A stretch of 9,580 bases of DNA, taken from NCBI GenBank assembly GCA_039188975.1, contig JBCCYT010000165.1:1-9580 (forward strand), given 5' to 3'. Positions within the stretch are counted from its first letter, which is position 1; every line of letters begins with the position of its first letter. The stretch is from UBA11606 sp039188975 (GTDB lineage Bacteria; Actinomycetota; Acidimicrobiia; Acidimicrobiales; Aldehydirespiratoraceae). A program made the translations under genes and the position numbers. Shown in pieces: positions 7,431-9,580 of the stretch. The notes below the pieces were generated by a model, which saw only the letters and a program-made list of their open reading frames with translations, was not told where the DNA came from and did not search any database.

Positions 7431-7459
7431 AGGGTAGACGAGCTGCCCTGCGGAGTCAG
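7431..7459 (-). promoter_or_regulatory. Probable P450 promoter
   Basis: On the minus strand CTGACT (7454-7459) and TACCCT (7431-7436) are separated by exactly 17 bases, a fair fit to actinobacterial SigA promoters (TTGAC-like, TAnnnT). Transcription would start near 7424, giving a leader of about 20 bases that contains GGGAG before the ATG at 7402. The rest of the 126-base gap (7403-7528) shows no gene. Confidence 0.4.
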
Positions 7460-7528
7460 ATTGAGTCGGCGAGCCACGTCTCAGAGGGGCGTGCGGTCAG
7501 CGCCCTCGGCCCACATGACGCTCGGCGC

Positions 7529-8668
7529 TCAGCTCGAGCCCACCGCGGCCACCGGTTCGGGCCCGACGTAGCGTGCGCTCGGGCGGATGATCTTGCCGAC
7601 ACCGACCTGCTCGATGATGTGGGCTGACCAACCGATCGACCGACTCACGGAGAACGTCGGGGTGAACATCGCCCGGGGCAGACCCGCGAGTTCGAGGACC
7701 ACGCTGGCCCAGAACTCGACGTTGGTGACGATTCGCTGCCCGGGCTTCCAGTCGGCGAGCACCCCAAGGATCTCCGTTTCGATGCCGACGGCCCGTTCGA
7801 TGAGGCCCGTCTCGTCTTCGTCGATGAGCGATTCGGCTGCGGCCCGCAGCACGACGCCGCGTGGGTCCTCGGCGCGGTAGACGGCATGGCCGAAGCCCAT
7901 GATCTTGTCGCCCCGGTCGAGCGCCGCTCGGACCCAGCCAGCCGCACGTTCCCGCGATCCGATCTCGTCGATCATCTCGATGCAGCGACTGGGGGCGCCG
8001 CCATGCAGCGGGCCGGTCAACGCCCCGACCGCAGCGACGAGTGAACCGGCCATGTCGGCGCCGGTGGAAGCTGCCACCCGACCAGTGAACGTCGACGCGT
8101 TGAAGCCGTGGTCGACGGTGGCGACAAGGTACTGCTCGACGGCCCGGGCGGCCGCGATCGAGGGAACGGCGCCGGTACACATCCGCAGATAGTCGGCGGC
8201 ATGACCGAGGGACGGGTCAGGGTCGATCGGTTCGAGGCCGGCGGAGCGTCGATGATGCCGGGCCAGGATGGTCGGCACGACTGCGGCGAGCCGGATGGCG
8301 TCGTCCCGCAACTGGGTCTCGGTTCGATCGAGGGTCGGGCCGCGGCGTTCGTTGTCGCCGACGCCGAGGATGCCGACCCGGAGCGTGTTCATCGGATCGA
8401 GGAGGCATCGGGCGGCGGCGTCGATCAACTCGTCGACCGGGGCGGGAACGGCACGCTCCCCCGCCGCGTCGATGACGGGAACGACGGGAGGAAGCTCACC
8501 GTCGATCTGCAAGGTCCACACGTCCTCGAGCGAGCGGTGGGCGGCGAGTTCGGCGGCGTCGTAGTGCCGGTAATGAAAGAAACCTTCGTGGCCACGGACG
8601 TCGCCGAGGACGGTGTCGGCGACGGCGAGGCCCTTGAGGCCGGGAGGGGCGATCTGGGGTTCGGTCAT
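7529..8668 (-). CDS. citA: Citrate synthase, actinobacterial CitA type
   Basis: This 379-residue protein condenses oxaloacetate and acetyl-CoA to citrate (TCA cycle entry, cytosol) if it is a true citrate synthase; 2-methylcitrate synthase activity is possible. Seen: VDHGFNASTF (His187), SGxx-type GPLHGGAPSR (catalytic His222), MGFGHAVYRAEDPR (oxaloacetate-binding His261 and Arg270), and TNVEFWASVVL, where Glu318 sits at the position of the catalytic Asp of GltA/pig citrate synthase. The end GKIIRPSARYVGPEP and the Glu both match my memory of M. tuberculosis CitA (Rv0889c), of almost the same length. ATG 8668 is chosen because GGTGGGAG ends 2 bases before it and the family begins there. The frame stays open to 8734, but that would run through the operator. 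It is transcribed away from the HTH-citrate synthase gene at 8736. Confidence 0.93.
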   Translation of the reverse strand: MTEPQIAPPGLKGLAVADTVLGDVRGHEGFFHYRHYDAAELAAHRSLEDVWTLQIDGELPPVVPVIDAAGERAVPAPVDELIDAAARCLLDPMNTLRVGILGVGDNERRGPTLDRTETQLRDDAIRLAAVVPTILARHHRRSAGLEPIDPDPSLGHAADYLRMCTGAVPSIAAARAVEQYLVATVDHGFNASTFTGRVAASTGADMAGSLVAAVGALTGPLHGGAPSRCIEMIDEIGSRERAAGWVRAALDRGDKIMGFGHAVYRAEDPRGVVLRAAAESLIDEDETGLIERAVGIETEILGVLADWKPGQRIVTNVEFWASVVLELAGLPRAMFTPTFSVSRSIGWSAHIIEQVGVGKIIRPSARYVGPEPVAAVGSS

Positions 8669-8689
8669 GGCTCCCACCGTGCGCACTGG

Positions 8690-8719
8690 CCGATACATTG
8701 ACAACCTTGACTGAATCAA
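8690..8719 (-). promoter_or_regulatory. Probable citA promoter
   Basis: On the minus strand TTGATT (8714-8719) and TATCGG (8690-8695) lie 18 bases apart. Transcription would begin near 8683, leaving a short leader with GGTGGGAG before the ATG at 8668. The -35 element is inside the TTGA/TCAA cluster, so a bound regulator would block or reshape it. The match is moderate and no transcript data are available here. Confidence 0.35.
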
Positions 8720-8726
8720 CGTTGAT
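8698..8726 (+). promoter_or_regulatory. Probable promoter of the HTH-citrate synthase gene
   Basis: A consensus TTGACA (8698-8703) is followed after 17 bases by GTTGAT (8721-8726), a weak -10 (matches at three positions). Transcription would begin around 8733-8736, at or just before the GTG start at 8736, so the mRNA would be leaderless or nearly so. That agrees with the lack of an upstream Shine-Dalgarno sequence. Confidence 0.35.
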
Positions 8727-8734
8727 CGCATCAA
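8698..8734. promoter_or_regulatory. Candidate operator: regularly spaced TTGA/TCAA half-sites between divergent citrate synthase genes
   Basis: Half-sites begin at 8698 (TTGA), 8707 (TTGA), 8716 (TCAA), 8722 (TTGA) and 8731 (TCAA). Two of them form 13-base dyads of the same design, TTGACTGAATCAA (8707-8719) and TTGATCGCATCAA (8722-8734), starting 15 bases apart. Between them the perfect 12-base palindrome ATCAACGTTGAT (8715-8726) arises. The cluster overlaps both predicted promoters and stops one base before the GTG at 8736. The spacing regularity is seen directly; that the HTH protein encoded next door binds it is inferred. Confidence 0.6.
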
Positions 8735-8735
8735 T

Positions 8736-9580
8736 GTGAGGAGGATCTCTGCCGCCGAAGCCGCCAGCCGCCTCGGGGTGAAGCGCGAAACGATCTATGC
8801 CTACGTGAGTCGCGGACTCCTCACATCAGAACGACACCTCGACGGCAAGACGTCGACGTTCGACCCGGCCGAGATCGATCGGCTCCGTCGCAAGAAGAAC
8901 GACAAACAGCCCGGCCGTCTGGAGGTGCCGATCGCGTCGGCGATCACCGAGGTCCTCGACGGATCGGTCGCCTACCGGGGTCACCCCATCGATGAGTTGG
9001 CGGCGACGGCAGCCGGCTTCGAAGCGGTCGCCGAACTGTTGTGGACTGGGTCCCTCGGCTCGGGCGACCCATGGCCGCCCAGCCCTCGGGTGGCAGCCGC
9101 CGCAGGACCGGCGATCGACGCGCTCGGACCGACCGCCACGCCCAGCGATCGAATGATGGCCGCCGTCGTTGCGACCGCGGCAGCGGACCCGTTTCGGGCT
9201 GACCGGTCCGCCCATGGCGTCATCAATAGCGGACGCGTCCTGCTCCCCACGATCGTCGACGTCTTGGCGTCGTCAGGCCGACCCGGCGGCGAGCGGATCG
9301 CCGATCGACTCTGGTCGCGCCTGACCGCCGATGACTCGTCCGCCGCTGACCTGCTCGACCTTGCGCTCGTGCTCCTCGCCGATCACGGGATGGCCACGTC
9401 CACCCTTGCGGCGCGGCTGGCCGCATCGACCCGGGCCGCCCCCCATGCCGTGTTGCTGGCTGGTCTCGGTGCCGTCTCGGGGCCCCTGCATGGTGCGGCA
9501 TCCGGTGTCGTGCACGACCTCTTCGTCGCCGCCGCGCAATCGGGTCCGGATCAGGCCATCGCCGCCATCATCGAGCGCGA
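8736..9580 (+). CDS. Citrate-synthase-family protein with N-terminal helix-turn-helix domain, C-terminus cut by window edge
   Basis: The 281 codons in the window combine two parts. Residues 1-55 are a MerR/excisionase-type winged HTH (SAAEAASRLGVKRETIYAYVSRGLLT, then a wing, then FDPAEIDRLRR). After a short basic linker, residues 62-281 begin a citrate synthase fold: LDGSVAYRGHPIDELA (74-89), EAVAELLWTGSL, LADHGMATSTLAARLAAST with His217, and SGPLHGAAS with the catalytic-position His252. The second catalytic His and the acid residue lie past the edge, so catalytic competence cannot be judged. Similar HTH-citrate synthase proteins, often beside an ordinary citrate synthase, occur in actinobacteria such as Streptomyces (from memory). 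The likely role is a DNA-binding metabolite sensor, or an enzyme that also regulates its own divergon. GTG 8736 is the only usual start after the in-frame TGA at 8712. Codons 2-3 are AGG AGG. Confidence 0.88.
   Translation, partial: MRRISAAEAASRLGVKRETIYAYVSRGLLTSERHLDGKTSTFDPAEIDRLRRKKNDKQPGRLEVPIASAITEVLDGSVAYRGHPIDELAATAAGFEAVAELLWTGSLGSGDPWPPSPRVAAAAGPAIDALGPTATPSDRMMAAVVATAAADPFRADRSAHGVINSGRVLLPTIVDVLASSGRPGGERIADRLWSRLTADDSSAADLLDLALVLLADHGMATSTLAARLAASTRAAPHAVLLAGLGAVSGPLHGAASGVVHDLFVAAAQSGPDQAIAAIIER

Noticed and set aside
7403..7477. N-terminal extension of the P450 from ATG 7477
   Set aside because: The added 25 residues do not look like P450, GGGAG sits just before the internal ATG at 7402, and a promoter-like pair lies within the extension.
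7499..7529. AGCGCC ... GGCGCT inverted repeat at the end of citA
   Set aside because: Only 6 bp with a 19-base loop and no T-tract, which is easily expected by chance in GC-rich DNA.
6206..7627. 473-codon open frame on the plus strand
   Set aside because: It is antisense to the P450, which has a full set of P450 motifs; the plus translation shows no family pattern and no ribosome-binding site.
8108..8701. 197-codon open frame on the plus strand
   Set aside because: It is antisense to citA and its Gly/Asp/Arg-rich translation is typical of a third-position GC shadow.
8669..8734. N-terminal extension of citA from the ATG at 8734
   Set aside because: It would run through the operator-like cluster; the Shine-Dalgarno sequence and family alignment point to ATG 8668.
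1..9580. Mobile elements, CRISPR, tRNA or rRNA, phage or defence genes
   Set aside because: No spaced direct repeats, transposase or integrase motifs, tRNA cloverleaf or rRNA stretches were seen on either strand.

Overview
The window is GC-rich, densely packed actinobacterial DNA. The best guess is class Acidimicrobiia (Ilumatobacter-like). This rests on family flavour rather than on any marker gene: a secreted subtilase ending in SLH repeats of the 'VTREQMAAFLSRLYR' style, an actinobacterial CitA-type citrate synthase, a CYP124-like P450, GTG starts and weak or absent Shine-Dalgarno sequences. No rRNA, tRNA, CRISPR array, insertion sequence or integrase was seen. There is no gene-free stretch longer than about 130 bases.

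Layout. (a) 1-2498, minus strand: most of a large secreted S8 serine protease (prodomain, catalytic domain, Ig-like domain, two fn3 domains, SLH repeats) that runs off the left edge. A perfect hairpin abuts its GTG start. (b) 2617-4038, minus: a succinate-semialdehyde-dehydrogenase-type aldehyde dehydrogenase. (c) 4138-5435, plus: two genes overlapping by 4 bases. They encode a membrane-anchored thioredoxin-fold protein (DipZ/TlpA-like, CRNC) and a six-helix membrane protein that resembles a diverged CcdA/DsbD transmembrane domain. Together they look like a split DipZ that carries reducing equivalents across the membrane. (d) 5424-6038, minus: a YczE-type membrane protein whose 3' end overlaps the previous gene tail to tail by 12 bases. 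(e) 6086-7402, minus: a cytochrome P450 of the CYP124/125/142 group. (f) 7529-8668, minus, and 8736-9580, plus: two divergent citrate-synthase-family genes. The minus gene is CitA-like. The plus gene has a MerR/excisionase-type helix-turn-helix fused to the front of a citrate synthase fold and runs off the right edge.

The most interesting element is the 67-base gap between the two citrate synthase genes. It is packed with regularly spaced TTGA/TCAA half-sites, including two TTGA-N5-TCAA dyads set 15 bases apart. This looks like an operator between a citrate synthase and a DNA-binding citrate-synthase homologue. The inferred model is that the fusion protein senses a citrate-synthase ligand and controls both genes. 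The other units (protease, aldehyde dehydrogenase, thiol relay, YczE protein, P450) appear to be ordinary chromosomal genes with no obvious common pathway.
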